Shown here: piece after piece, positions 21,249-31,533 of the stretch
Layout of the letters: each line of letters begins with the position of its first letter
Position numbering within the stretch: position 1 is the first letter of the stretch
NCBI GenBank assembly: GCA_024276875.1
Contig: JAJRWL010000077.1
Span: 1 to 38,897, forward strand
Length of the DNA stretch: 38,897 bases
DNA from: Gammaproteobacteria bacterium
GTDB taxonomy: Bacteria > Pseudomonadota > Gammaproteobacteria > Chromatiales > Chromatiaceae
Direction of reading: 5' to 3'
Program-made: the position numbers and the translations under genes
The notes under the pieces: model-generated
What the model was told of the DNA's origin: nothing
Seen by the model: only the letters and a program-made list of their open reading frames with translations
Databases searched by the model: none

Positions 21249-23894
21249 ATGGCTCATTATCATATTTTCGACCTTAGGGCTTTCGAGCACGAGCTTAAAA
21301 CAACGGATAATCCACTCCTCCTATTTCAACAAGCTATCAAACAGGGTGCTGATAAGCTGAAAGCCCGCTTTGAAGCCGGCGAGATAGTGACCTCATTAGT
21401 GCGTGCCAGAGCTGCATTTATTGATGATTTGCTGATACATGCCTGGCATCAATACATACCGGCTAATGCTCATCTTACATTGGTTGCTGTTGGTGGCTAT
21501 GGTCGTGGTGAACTACACCCAGGGTCTGATGTTGACATCTTAATCCTGCTGGGTGATGAAGATCATGCGCACCTAAATAAACACCTGGAATCACTGTTGA
21601 CATTTCTCTGGGATATTGGTCTAGAGATTGGTCACAGTGTACGCACCTTGCCCGAATGTATCCAAGAGGCAAAAAAAGACATTACGGTCACTACTAACCT
21701 CATGGAATCCCGCTTATTGGTTGGCTCCTCCACACTGTTCAATGCCATGCGGGAAGCCACAGGAGCAAACAAAATTTGGCCTAGTAATCAATTTTTTGCC
21801 GCCAAATGGGACGAGCAAAAACAGCGACACAATAAATACGGGGATACCGCATACAACCTAGAACCCAATATAAAAGAGGGACCCGGTGGGTTGCGTGATA
21901 TTCAAATGATTGGCTGGGTGGCAAAGCGCCACTTTAATGCTAAAAGCATGCGGGATTTGGTATTTGAGGGGTTTCTTACCGAGCGTGAATACCACGCACT
22001 TATTGAGGGTGAAACCTTTCTGTGGAAGGTTCGTTTTGCACTACACACCCTAAACAAGCGACGTGAAGACCGTCTGCTCTTTGAATACCAGCGTACATTG
22101 GCCGACCTTTTTGGCTTTAAAGATAAAGAGGACAACCTTGCAGTTGAGCAATTTATGCAGCTCTATTATCGCAACATCATGCGACTAAATCGACTCAACG
22201 AGATGCTGCTACAACACTTTGAAGAAGCCATCTTACTCAAAGATCAACTAGAAAAACCTGTGAAAATTAATGCGCGTTTTCAGTCTCGCAACGGTTTTTT
22301 AGAAGTCACTAAAAAAGATACATTTCGTACTTACCCCATCGCACTGTTAGAGGTTTTTTTACTTTTACAACAGAACCCCACACTAAAAGGTGTGCGCGCT
22401 AGCACCATTCGTTTAATACGCAGTAATAGACACCTAATCAACGATGATTTTCGCAATGATTTACGTGCGCGCAATCTCTTCATAGAGATCATGCAACAGC
22501 CTCAGGGCATCACCCACGAACTAAGACGAATGAATAACTACGGCATTCTGGCACGTTATATTCCAGGTTTTCGTAATATTGTGGGGCGAATGCAATATGA
22601 TCTATTCCATGTCTACACGGTTGATGAGCATACGCTTGTTGTTACACGCAATCTTCGTCGGTTTGCTGTACCAGAGCATGCTCATGAGTATCCACTCTGT
22701 AGCGAAATCATGGATACCATACCCAAACCAGAGCTGCTGTATTTGGCAGGACTATTCCATGACATAGGCAAAGGAAAGGGCGGCAATCACTCAACTATTG
22801 GCGCAGTAGACGCTTTGAAATTCTGCACACATCATAACCTTACTGACTTTGACAGTAAGCTCGTTGCCTGGCTGGTGGAAAAGCATCTTATTTTTTCCAT
22901 GACAGCGCAGCGCAAAGACACCAGTGACCCCGATGTGATACAGGACTTTGCTAAAGAGATTGGTGACACGACCCGCTTAGATTATCTCTACCTGCTGACT
23001 GTGGCCGATTTACGCGCCACCAATCCTGCCCGTTGGAACTCATGGAAAAGCGCCATACTTCGAGAACTCTATCTATCCACCAAACAAGCGTTTGAAAGGG
23101 GCTTACATAAACCCCAAGTGCTGAACGAACTTATCAGCGAAAAGCGAAAGGATGCCCTTAAACAATTGGCAAAGATAGGCATCACTCAGGAGCGCGCTGA
23201 AATACTTTGGGGCACACTCAGTGAAGACTATTTTCAACACATCTCTGCCAATGCACTGACTTGGCAAACAGCGCAGATTTTACAATCAACCCCCGCTGAC
23301 CTGCCTTTAGTATTACTGCGCCGCCAAACATCAAGAGGCGGCACAGAGGTTTTCCATTATGGCAAGAATAATGATGGCCTGTTTGCCTTGGTAACAACCA
23401 TATTGGATCAGCTTAATCTTAATATTGTTGAAGCACGTATTGAAACAGCCAGCACAGGCTACACATTAAACAGCTACCAGGTATTAGAGCAGAGCGGCAA
23501 TCCCATTTCTGACCAACATCGTAAGCAAGAAATCACTCATGCACTGAAAAAAGAGCTGTCTCAAAAAGTGCATATTGAACAAGCCGTATCACGCCGTGTA
23601 TCCCGCCGACTTAAAAGCTTTAACACCCCCACACAAATTACCTTTGGGCAGATTCCAGGGCATCAGTTTACCGTTATGAAATTGATCACAAGTGACCGAC
23701 CTGGCCTTTTATCGCAAGTGGGGTGGGCCTTCGCCTCCTGCCACATTAGTTTGCATACTGCAAAAATTGCGACCATTGGCGCAATAACTGAAGATATCTT
23801 TTTTATTACAGACAGCAACAACCAGCCACTCACTGAGACCTCTCAGTTTGACGGCATCAAAAAAGCACTGCTAGCAAATCTTAATGAGAAATAA
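21249..23894 (+). CDS. glnD: Bifunctional uridylyltransferase/uridylyl-removing enzyme (PII uridylyltransferase)
   Basis: GGYGRGELHPGSDVDILIL nucleotidyltransferase motif, HD domain LAGLFHDIGKGKGG, C-terminal ACT domains. Confidence 0.96.
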   Translation: MAHYHIFDLRAFEHELKTTDNPLLLFQQAIKQGADKLKARFEAGEIVTSLVRARAAFIDDLLIHAWHQYIPANAHLTLVAVGGYGRGELHPGSDVDILILLGDEDHAHLNKHLESLLTFLWDIGLEIGHSVRTLPECIQEAKKDITVTTNLMESRLLVGSSTLFNAMREATGANKIWPSNQFFAAKWDEQKQRHNKYGDTAYNLEPNIKEGPGGLRDIQMIGWVAKRHFNAKSMRDLVFEGFLTEREYHALIEGETFLWKVRFALHTLNKRREDRLLFEYQRTLADLFGFKDKEDNLAVEQFMQLYYRNIMRLNRLNEMLLQHFEEAILLKDQLEKPVKINARFQSRNGFLEVTKKDTFRTYPIALLEVFLLLQQNPTLKGVRASTIRLIRSNRHLINDDFRNDLRARNLFIEIMQQPQGITHELRRMNNYGILARYIPGFRNIVGRMQYDLFHVYTVDEHTLVVTRNLRRFAVPEHAHEYPLCSEIMDTIPKPELLYLAGLFHDIGKGKGGNHSTIGAVDALKFCTHHNLTDFDSKLVAWLVEKHLIFSMTAQRKDTSDPDVIQDFAKEIGDTTRLDYLYLLTVADLRATNPARWNSWKSAILRELYLSTKQAFERGLHKPQVLNELISEKRKDALKQLAKIGITQERAEILWGTLSEDYFQHISANALTWQTAQILQSTPADLPLVLLRRQTSRGGTEVFHYGKNNDGLFALVTTILDQLNLNIVEARIETASTGYTLNSYQVLEQSGNPISDQHRKQEITHALKKELSQKVHIEQAVSRRVSRRLKSFNTPTQITFGQIPGHQFTVMKLITSDRPGLLSQVGWAFASCHISLHTAKIATIGAITEDIFFITDSNNQPLTETSQFDGIKKALLANLNEK

Positions 23895-23897
23895 ATA

Positions 23898-23919
23898 TCC
23901 CTGCTGCAAGCAGTAGGGA
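23898..23919. terminator. Hairpin between convergent glnD and GGDEF genes
   Basis: TCCCTGCTGCAAGCAGTAGGGA, near-perfect stem; weak T-richness on the minus side. Confidence 0.5.
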
Positions 23920-23925
23920 ATAAAA

Positions 23926-25071
23926 CTAAAGCGACACTTTATCAGCAAAGCAAACTACACGGTTTTTTCCACTGTTTTTAGCTTTATAAAGTGCTTGATC
24001 CGCTTGATCAATCAATGTTTCACTCTCTTCAAAAGAGGCCGAAACTTTCTCTCCGCCCACATAAAGAGAGAGGCCAATTGAAACCGTAATCTGTAATTTT
24101 TGCCCATCGTCTAAAGTGACGGTTAACTCAGCAATCGCTTTACGAATACGCTCTGCAATTTCGAGTGTAACAGCCTCATTACTATCAATGAGTAATACTG
24201 AAAACTCTTCCCCACCAAAGCGTGCAAATACATCGGTTCCACGCAACTGTTGTTTGGTAAGAAATGAGATCTCTTTTAACACTTGATCACCGGCACGATG
24301 GCCATAGGTATCATTAACACGCTTAAAATTATCAATATCCAGCAATAGGCAACTCAACAAACTCTCTTTACGCCGCGCACGCATAATCTCTTCACTCAAG
24401 CGCTGATCAAAGAAGCGACGGTTATTAATACCGGTAAGAAAATCAGTCAGCCCCACACGTTTAAGCCGCTCATGGTTAGCCGCATTTTCTAAGCAAATAG
24501 CCACTACAGCAGAGAGGCGCTGTAGAAAATCAGTCGCTGAGCCAGTAACAAATCTTTCACTTTTAATGCTGCCTAAATTAAGGCTGCCAATAAGTTCGTT
24601 ATATCGAATAAGCGGCATTAGCGCCACACTGGTGGGGTTTATCTTTACCTTGGGGAATAAAAACTCATGCAACTCTGATTGATAAGTGCCTAATTGAGGT
24701 TCTGCTGTTATGCCATAAAAAGCATCCAAAAGATTCCCTGTAGCGATAAAATCCAGTGCAGAGTGATCTGCCAGTACAACACCTTCATCCTCCATAATAT
24801 GTTGAAGTTCATAGGAGGGATCTATCAGGGTTAAGGTCACCACATCCAATTCAAATGCTGTGCGATAATCATAGATGATGGTATTGATCAGCTTAACCAG
24901 TGAGTTGAGCTGTATGAGCTTTAGCTCCTGCTCCTGGAAGCGGCGCATTTTCTGTTCATTGCTGCGCGCCTGGGTCAGAAATGCTTTAAGTTGGCGGCGA
25001 AGTTGCTGATTCTCTGAATAAAGATCATCTGCTGTGGTTTGAGGTTCTGTTTTCTGCTGTTGTAGAGCCAA
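23926..25071 (-). CDS. Diguanylate cyclase (GGDEF) with N-terminal coiled-coil and GAF/DUF484-like sensory domain
   Basis: RGTDVFARFGGEEFSVLL: intact GG(E)EF active site and RxxD I-site; N-terminal GAF/DUF484-like segment. Confidence 0.92.
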   Translation of the reverse strand: MALQQQKTEPQTTADDLYSENQQLRRQLKAFLTQARSNEQKMRRFQEQELKLIQLNSLVKLINTIIYDYRTAFELDVVTLTLIDPSYELQHIMEDEGVVLADHSALDFIATGNLLDAFYGITAEPQLGTYQSELHEFLFPKVKINPTSVALMPLIRYNELIGSLNLGSIKSERFVTGSATDFLQRLSAVVAICLENAANHERLKRVGLTDFLTGINNRRFFDQRLSEEIMRARRKESLLSCLLLDIDNFKRVNDTYGHRAGDQVLKEISFLTKQQLRGTDVFARFGGEEFSVLLIDSNEAVTLEIAERIRKAIAELTVTLDDGQKLQITVSIGLSLYVGGEKVSASFEESETLIDQADQALYKAKNSGKNRVVCFADKVSL

Positions 25072-25146
25072 TGCTCATCTCCTAACAACTGTCGTTAACC
25101 CAATAGCGACCAGAACTCATTTTTCCTAATAGAAAATAGAAATTTT

Positions 25147-25830
25147 CTATTTTTTAGGCTTTTTTGCTACTTGGTTTCGTAGGTAAACAGGTAATGCATC
25201 TTCTGCTGCAACGGCTTCTCCAGCGCCGTAACCTCGCATCGCCAATAGTGCTACATCTTGCGCACTACACAATAGATCACCCTCTACAGCCTTTAAATGA
25301 TGGCCCATACGCTGTGTAAGTATTTCACGATAGGTCGCCCAACCTGTACCCACACCGCACCAATCATTGCCCTCTGGCAGCACGACTAATCCAGGTGATG
25401 CTACCTGTTCAACACCCACCCGCGTTGCCAAATCATCCGCTGTGACCTCATAGGCGGCCCAATAGATCTCCTGCATTCTGGCATCAAAAGCGGGCAGAAT
25501 ACGGCGAGCACCCTTTATTCGAAAATAACCTTGCGCTAATGCAGCGAGGGTAGAGACAGGCACTACCGGCAGTTCTGCGCCAAAAGCAGCACCTTGAATG
25601 ACACCTGTCGCAATGCGAACCCCCGTAAAGGAGCCTGGACCCCGTCCAAAGGCCAAGGCATCAAGCTGAGATAATTTTAGTTCAGCCTCTGCCAACAGCT
25701 GATCCATCATTGGTAGGATAAGCTCTGCATGCTGACGTGGAGCCACTTTATAACGCTCACTTATTTCACCATCAATATAGAGTGCCGCTGAACAGGCTTC
25801 TGTCGCTGTTTCAATTGCCAGTATTTTCAT
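25147..25830 (-). CDS. tsaB: tRNA threonylcarbamoyladenosine biosynthesis protein TsaB
   Basis: MKILAIETATEACSAALYIDGEI; FGRGPGSFTGVRIATGVIQGAAFG. Confidence 0.95.
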   Translation of the reverse strand: MKILAIETATEACSAALYIDGEISERYKVAPRQHAELILPMMDQLLAEAELKLSQLDALAFGRGPGSFTGVRIATGVIQGAAFGAELPVVPVSTLAALAQGYFRIKGARRILPAFDARMQEIYWAAYEVTADDLATRVGVEQVASPGLVVLPEGNDWCGVGTGWATYREILTQRMGHHLKAVEGDLLCSAQDVALLAMRGYGAGEAVAAEDALPVYLRNQVAKKPKK

Positions 25831-27743
25831 GCTTTATCTTTGCCAAAAAATCGTTGCACCTCTGCGGGGTCACGCGTTCGCGCCATGGGTGGCATGCTCT
25901 TGAGAAAGAGATGTCCGTAGGGCTTTGAGAGCAGACGTGGATCGCAGATGACCAATACCCCTCGGTCTGTTTCATCTCGAATCAATCGCCCCGCCCCCTG
26001 TTTTAGTGCAATAGCAGCCTGAGGCACTTGAAATTCCATAAAGGGGTTGCCACCTTGTTTCTTTAGCACATCTATCCTGGCTTGAAGCACGGGATCACCG
26101 GGTGAGGCAAAGGGAAGTTTGTCAATAATGACACAGGATAGTGCCTCTCCACGCACATCGACCCCTTCCCAAAAACTGGCTGTGCCCAGCAGTACGGCAT
26201 TTCCAAACGCACGAAACCGCTCCAGTAATTCACCTTTGGGAGCGCTGCCCTGAATGAGCATAGGGTAGTCAATACGATCTTCTAATGCCTCTGCGGCAAT
26301 ACGCAAGGCTCGGTGACTGGTAAAGAGCATAAAAGCCCGCCCCTTACTGGCCTCTAAAATAGGCACAGCCACATCTAATACGGCATCAGTGTAACCCTGC
26401 TCCCTTGGATCAGGCATCCCTTTTGGCACAAACCAAAGCGCTTGATTAGGGTAGTCAAAGGGGCTTTCCCAGCGGGCTGTTTGTACCCCAGTCAGCCCCA
26501 GCTGTTTTTGAAAATGGGCAAAACTCTCACCCACAGCAAGGGTAGCTGAGGTGAAGATCCACGCCCCTGAGTGCGCGTCCATTCGTGTCTGAAAGGCATC
26601 TGCAATTTCGAGTGGTGTGCGGTTTAAGCGGAAGCTCTGGCGTTGAGTTTCAAACCAACGTATATGCTGATCGCCTTCAGCATCACATATTAAACTCAGC
26701 TGTTGTTCCAGTTGCTCGCAACGACTGAGGCAACTGTCTAATCCTTTACCTCGACCTTTAGCAAGATCCAGCAGTTTGGTCAAAGCTGTCAGCTGTTCTC
26801 GCATATGGTTGAGTGCAGAGACTATCCGGTCATCATAATTGACCTCTTTCCAGTTGCCGCGTCGAATATCCAGGCCAAATCCTAAACGCAAATCACGCAC
26901 TGATTTTGAGAAGAGTGCGACCTGATCCGGAATCTCCTGCATATCGCCCGCTTCTCGCTGATATTCTGTCTCTGTATCACGCGCCAGATCCAGCAATTGT
27001 CGCCCGCTCACGGTGAGGCCAAAAAAGCTACTGGCAATCTCTGGAAGCTGGTGTGCCTCATCCAGCACAAAGCAATCCGCACTGGGTAGCAGCTCACCAA
27101 AACCACCATCCTTCAGTGAAAAATCAGCGCACAAAAGGTGATGATTGATGACGACTAAATCCGCTTCCTGTGCTTTACGCCGTGCTTCAACCAGGTGACA
27201 GCTGCCATATGAGGGGCACTCCTGCCCCAGGCAATTATCTGTTGTTGATGTCACTATCGGCCATATCGACGCACCTTCTGGAATATGAACCAGCTCTGCA
27301 ACATCCCCGCTCTGTGTCTTTCCAGCCCAACGCTGCACCTGTGCTAAATGATCCGCTGTTTCACGCACGCGTGTTCTGTTATCCAGTGCGGCATTTTCCA
27401 AGCGATGAATGCAGAGGTAGTTTGAGCGCCCTTTCAGCAGCGCAACGGTGATGGAGAGAGCTAAGGCATCTCTTACAACAGGCAGATCGCGATGAAAAAG
27501 CTGGTCTTGCAGGTTACGAGTACCCGTAGAGATAATGACCTTTCGGCCTGATAACAGCGCAGGAACGACATAAGCAAAGGTTTTGCCTGTGCCCGTACCC
27601 GCTTCAGTAATGAGAACGCCGCCAAGCTCTATCGTCTCAGCAACTTTTTCTGCCATCTCCGCTTGTTGGGAGCGATAGGAAAAACCTTCAATACGTTGAG
27701 CCAGCAAGCCATTGGAGCCGAAGATATCGGCAATTTCACTCAT
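25827..27743 (-). CDS. ATP-dependent helicase, DinG/YoaA (XPD-like) family
   Basis: Walker A TEAGTGTGKTFAYVVPAL, DEAH (VLDEAHQLPE), Fe-S-type Cys cluster C..C..C region DNCLGQECPSYGSCHL, GTASFWEGVDVRGE. Confidence 0.93.
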   Translation of the reverse strand: MSEIADIFGSNGLLAQRIEGFSYRSQQAEMAEKVAETIELGGVLITEAGTGTGKTFAYVVPALLSGRKVIISTGTRNLQDQLFHRDLPVVRDALALSITVALLKGRSNYLCIHRLENAALDNRTRVRETADHLAQVQRWAGKTQSGDVAELVHIPEGASIWPIVTSTTDNCLGQECPSYGSCHLVEARRKAQEADLVVINHHLLCADFSLKDGGFGELLPSADCFVLDEAHQLPEIASSFFGLTVSGRQLLDLARDTETEYQREAGDMQEIPDQVALFSKSVRDLRLGFGLDIRRGNWKEVNYDDRIVSALNHMREQLTALTKLLDLAKGRGKGLDSCLSRCEQLEQQLSLICDAEGDQHIRWFETQRQSFRLNRTPLEIADAFQTRMDAHSGAWIFTSATLAVGESFAHFQKQLGLTGVQTARWESPFDYPNQALWFVPKGMPDPREQGYTDAVLDVAVPILEASKGRAFMLFTSHRALRIAAEALEDRIDYPMLIQGSAPKGELLERFRAFGNAVLLGTASFWEGVDVRGEALSCVIIDKLPFASPGDPVLQARIDVLKKQGGNPFMEFQVPQAAIALKQGAGRLIRDETDRGVLVICDPRLLSKPYGHLFLKSMPPMARTRDPAEVQRFFGKDKA

Positions 27744-27755
27744 AGAGAGATGATC

Positions 27756-28253
27756 TTAGTCTGCCTGATTGTCCCAGACCTCGGATTCAATGCCATTCTC
27801 CTGAGTCCAGGCCAACCGGCCAATAATTTTAAATCGCGCAACAGAAAGCGCCCCTCGTTTTGCTCGACTACTGCTGGATTTTGCCATAAATTCTTCAATA
27901 TCATCACGCTCAGCTTCATAGATCTCGTAGGGTTCATACTCCTCATCCATCAGCACAAGTACAACGCTATCCCAAGGCTGATCCAGTTTAACCTGTCCCA
28001 TACGTTGTCCTGATTTTGATTCATCAAAGATGGTACGGCTCTTGATTTGAATGCGCTTGTTATCCCGCTCTGGGTCTATTGCATCATACCCCCCAACACT
28101 GTCTGTTTTAGGGGTTAAATTAAGCAGGCGAATCGCATCATGTTCAGCAATTTCGCTGCTAATACCAGGCAGCGGTTTACCCATGGTGCGACGATATTCA
28201 GCCGCTAGCTGGCGTGCTTGTCCAATCAACTTGTCTACTGCATAGACAGCCAC
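27756..28253 (-). CDS. Uncharacterised protein (DUF6998-like, restriction-endonuclease-like core suspected)
   Basis: GTG start. GGYDAID...RIQIKSRTI followed by WDSVVLVLMDEEYEPYEIYEA; about 12 nt upstream of the helicase gene. Family call from memory. Confidence 0.6.
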   Translation of the reverse strand: MAVYAVDKLIGQARQLAAEYRRTMGKPLPGISSEIAEHDAIRLLNLTPKTDSVGGYDAIDPERDNKRIQIKSRTIFDESKSGQRMGQVKLDQPWDSVVLVLMDEEYEPYEIYEAERDDIEEFMAKSSSSRAKRGALSVARFKIIGRLAWTQENGIESEVWDNQAD

Positions 28254-28285
28254 AGCAAATAACCTCGAAATTAATTATGGGATTG

Positions 28286-28301
28286 TATCTTATATAAGAT
28301 A
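28286..28301. promoter_or_regulatory. Perfect 16-bp palindrome upstream of the DUF6998-like gene
   Basis: TATCTTATATAAGATA, 32 bp before the GTG start at 28253. Confidence 0.5.
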
Positions 28302-28406
28302 GATTAAAAGAGAAGTTTTTACATTACAAATCATAACTAAGGCACTGAAGAGGATGGTATTTTTAAATTTAACATATTTAGTTACACTCTAAATGCTGCC
28401 CCTTTT

Positions 28407-28982
28407 TTACCGAGAAGCATTCGCCTTATTTTCGGCCAGTTGAGCACCTGACATATTACCAACGCCACGCCTGGCCTTTGCTATCAGCCGCCAGTTATCC
28501 CTCCGTAAATCCCTGTCTGATGCCGCCAGTGCATTTGATTTAGAGGCCAAATCTTCTGCTTGATAGTATTGCTTTTGCATTAAACGAACAACTGCCAGCT
28601 GGTTCCAAAGGTGTGCATTTCTTGGTTCAATCCGTAATGCCCGCTCCATTGTTGCCGCTGCTCCAATCATATTTCCTGCATTTTTTTGCTGGCTTGCTCT
28701 CTGCATAAGATCAGACACTGCGACGCTTGTGACAGGTTTGGCTTTAAAACGTGGCGGTGGTGTATAGATTGCAATCTGCACCTCTTGATTTTTTTCTGCT
28801 TGGGATGAGATCGGTGCTGGTTTACTTGCTTGTTGAGTCTCTTTTGAGGCCGCTTTAGGGGATCGGTACACAGGGCGATCTCCTCGTTCAGCGACTGGCG
28901 CACCCACACGATAGGCTGATTCTAAACACCCTGTCAGCACGGCAGGCAAAAGAACCAAGGCTGTCATCAATAATCGTCTCAT
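28407..28982 (-). CDS. TPR-containing lipoprotein
   Basis: Lipobox-type signal LVLLPAVLTGCLES; TPR segment AAATMERALRIEPRNAHLWNQLAVVRLMQKQYYQAEDLASKS; start overlaps the mrcB stop. Confidence 0.85.
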   Translation of the reverse strand: MRRLLMTALVLLPAVLTGCLESAYRVGAPVAERGDRPVYRSPKAASKETQQASKPAPISSQAEKNQEVQIAIYTPPPRFKAKPVTSVAVSDLMQRASQQKNAGNMIGAAATMERALRIEPRNAHLWNQLAVVRLMQKQYYQAEDLASKSNALAASDRDLRRDNWRLIAKARRGVGNMSGAQLAENKANASR

Positions 28983-31300
28983 TCAAAAAAATCCTCTAGC
29001 AGATCATCAAATACTGAGCCATTACTGTTAGAGATACAAGAAGCCGGCTCACTGGGTGAAAAACCGATGATATAAGGCACTTGTATTGCCCCAGCGCAAT
29101 GTGCTTCAGCCCTTAGGCCGCTCACGGGATCCACCCATACCGCTTCTATCGATTCGGGTAATAACATCTCTAATGCCAGCGGTTGAATGCCTTGCATTAT
29201 TTTACCCCATACTCGCAGTGCACCTGCACTGCCACTCAGCCCTGCGGGCTTATTATCATCCCGCCCAACCCATACTACGGCAACTTTATCACCACTAAAA
29301 CCTGCAAACCAACTATCACGCATACCATCCGTAGTACCTGTTTTTCCCGCCAAGTTCATCTGAGGTGAAATGTATTGTGCCAATGCCTGCCCTGTTCCAC
29401 TTCTGACCACTTCTTGCAATATCTGGTTAACCAGATAAATCGATTCAGCAGGCACGGTCTGCTTCACTGTTAATGGATAGCGTTGCAGCGGATTTTGCTC
29501 CGCTGTTAATACCTCACGAATAGCACGCAGTGGTGAATAGAATCCGCCTGCCGCAAAGGTTTGATAGATTTGAGTCACCTCAAGCGGTGTCAATGAAATA
29601 GCACCTAGCAATAACGAAGGATAGGTATTTATTGAACGTTTTAACCCCAACTCCTGAAGTCGCTTTACCACTTGATCCAGTCCCACTGACATGCCTAAAC
29701 GAACGGTAGCTATATTATAAGAACGTGCCAATGCTTGATGTAACGGCACTGTTCCATGTGCTCGATGATCATAGTTTTTAGGTGTCCAAATATCACCATT
29801 ACGATTTTGAACACTGAGCGGCCTATCTTCTAATGGAGAGAGCAAATTGTAGCGCTCTGGTTGCATCAATGCGGCAAGATAGACCGCTGGTTTTACCAAT
29901 GAGCCAATAGGACGAACAGCATCCAACGCACGATTAAATCCAGCAAAACCTGGAACACGCCCGCCTAAAACAGCCAACACCTCTCCACTTTGCGAATCCA
30001 CAATAACAGCCGCAGACTCTAAATTTTTTTTATTAGAAGCCAGATGCTTAAGCTGTTCTACCAATGCTTTTTCTGCCTGTTTCTGCACCCACCGATCAAG
30101 CGTTGTAAAAATACGCAACCCTTCAGAGGTAAGATCCTCCTCTCTATAATCCCGATGAAGTTGTCGTCGAACAAGATCCATAAATGCAGGAAAACGACCG
30201 GCACTGCTACCCTTAACACTTGTCGTGCCCAATGGAGCCAAGGCAGCCTGCTTAGCCTGCTTAGCTGTAATTAATCCTTGGTCACGCATAATTTTTAAAA
30301 CCAGATTGCGGCGTTTTTTTGCACGCTCTGGATGTCGCCGAGGATCATAGTATGATGGCCCACGCACCAAAGCCACCAAGAGCGTCAACTTAGGTAACGT
30401 CAACTCATCCAGTGGTTGCTTAAAGTAGAAATGGCTCGCAAGCCCAAAACCATGTATGGCACGTTCACCATCCTGCCCAAGATAGATCTCATTAGCATAG
30501 GCCTCTAAGATTTCATCTTTCTTATAACGTCGCTCCAACAACAACGCCATCAAAGCCTCATTGGCTTTGCGCCATAAGCTTCTCTCTCGGGTCAGGAAGA
30601 AGTTTTTTACCAATTGCTGAGTTAAGGTGCTCCCCCCCTGCACTACCCTTCTGGCTTGGATATTTGCCCACATTGCCCGTGCAATTGCTTTGGCATCTAC
30701 ACCATAATGTTGATAGAAACTGCGATCCTCAACAGCCACTAATGCCTGTATCAATTTTTCTGGCAATTCACTTCGCTTAACCAACACCCTATCTTCATTA
30801 TGTATGGGATAGATACTACCTATTGCTGGAGCATCTAATCGAGCCAAACCTACATTTCTTCCTGAAACTGTTTTAAGTGACGAGAGTTGAAAACCAGAAA
30901 ACTGAAGATCAAGAATCCGACTTGGTTCTTTACCATCCCAAAAAGCAAAGGATCGGGTATGCACTAAAAACCGGCGGCCATTGCGCGAGTAACTGCCCGC
31001 CTGACGAGGATATTTAACATTGGCATAGCCCAGGTACTTTAACTCATTTAACAACTGATCAATGGTTAAAGATGCACCAGGGTATAGTTCTAACGGACGA
31101 CCATAGACCCGTGCAGGCACAGCCCAACGCTTGCCTGCAAATTCATGCTGCACCACATAATCAAGGTAGAGGGAATAGACAGCAATAATCAAACAAAATA
31201 GAAGACCCACTTTTATTAGCCATCGCCGTAACCAGAAACCCACTTTCTTATTACGTCGCTTTGTTTTTTTGTGTTTTTTATTATAGCTGCGTCGTGTCAT
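28979..31300 (-). CDS. mrcB: Penicillin-binding protein 1B (bifunctional glycosyltransferase/transpeptidase)
   Basis: VAVEDRSFYQHYGVDAKAIARAMWANIQARRVVQGGSTLTQQLVKNFFLTRERSLWRK; transpeptidase motifs and AGKTGTTDGMRDSWFAGF. Confidence 0.95.
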   Translation of the reverse strand: MTRRSYNKKHKKTKRRNKKVGFWLRRWLIKVGLLFCLIIAVYSLYLDYVVQHEFAGKRWAVPARVYGRPLELYPGASLTIDQLLNELKYLGYANVKYPRQAGSYSRNGRRFLVHTRSFAFWDGKEPSRILDLQFSGFQLSSLKTVSGRNVGLARLDAPAIGSIYPIHNEDRVLVKRSELPEKLIQALVAVEDRSFYQHYGVDAKAIARAMWANIQARRVVQGGSTLTQQLVKNFFLTRERSLWRKANEALMALLLERRYKKDEILEAYANEIYLGQDGERAIHGFGLASHFYFKQPLDELTLPKLTLLVALVRGPSYYDPRRHPERAKKRRNLVLKIMRDQGLITAKQAKQAALAPLGTTSVKGSSAGRFPAFMDLVRRQLHRDYREEDLTSEGLRIFTTLDRWVQKQAEKALVEQLKHLASNKKNLESAAVIVDSQSGEVLAVLGGRVPGFAGFNRALDAVRPIGSLVKPAVYLAALMQPERYNLLSPLEDRPLSVQNRNGDIWTPKNYDHRAHGTVPLHQALARSYNIATVRLGMSVGLDQVVKRLQELGLKRSINTYPSLLLGAISLTPLEVTQIYQTFAAGGFYSPLRAIREVLTAEQNPLQRYPLTVKQTVPAESIYLVNQILQEVVRSGTGQALAQYISPQMNLAGKTGTTDGMRDSWFAGFSGDKVAVVWVGRDDNKPAGLSGSAGALRVWGKIMQGIQPLALEMLLPESIEAVWVDPVSGLRAEAHCAGAIQVPYIIGFSPSEPASCISNSNGSVFDDLLEDFFE

Positions 31301-31471
31301 TGAGTAGATCCAAAATCCACGTTAAGCACCAAAAACATCAACACATAAAATTAAGGGGTGAGAAATAGGAGAGGGAACAATCATGGGTAACATTTAACTT
31401 ATAAAAACAACGGCTAAACCACTAATGCACAGTCTGCTTGCTATTGAATGATAAAAGATAGAATAACAAAA

Positions 31472-31513
31472 AGCAGATGATCCAACGGCAGAAACAAACT
31501 TCTGCCGCGATCA
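31472..31513 (-). terminator. Rho-independent terminator of the H1-like gene
   Basis: Minus strand hairpin TGATC-CGGCAGAA...TTCTGCCG-GATCA, followed by TCTGCTTTTTGTTATT. Confidence 0.75.
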
Positions 31514-31533
31514 CCCGTTAATGCAAAAAGGCG

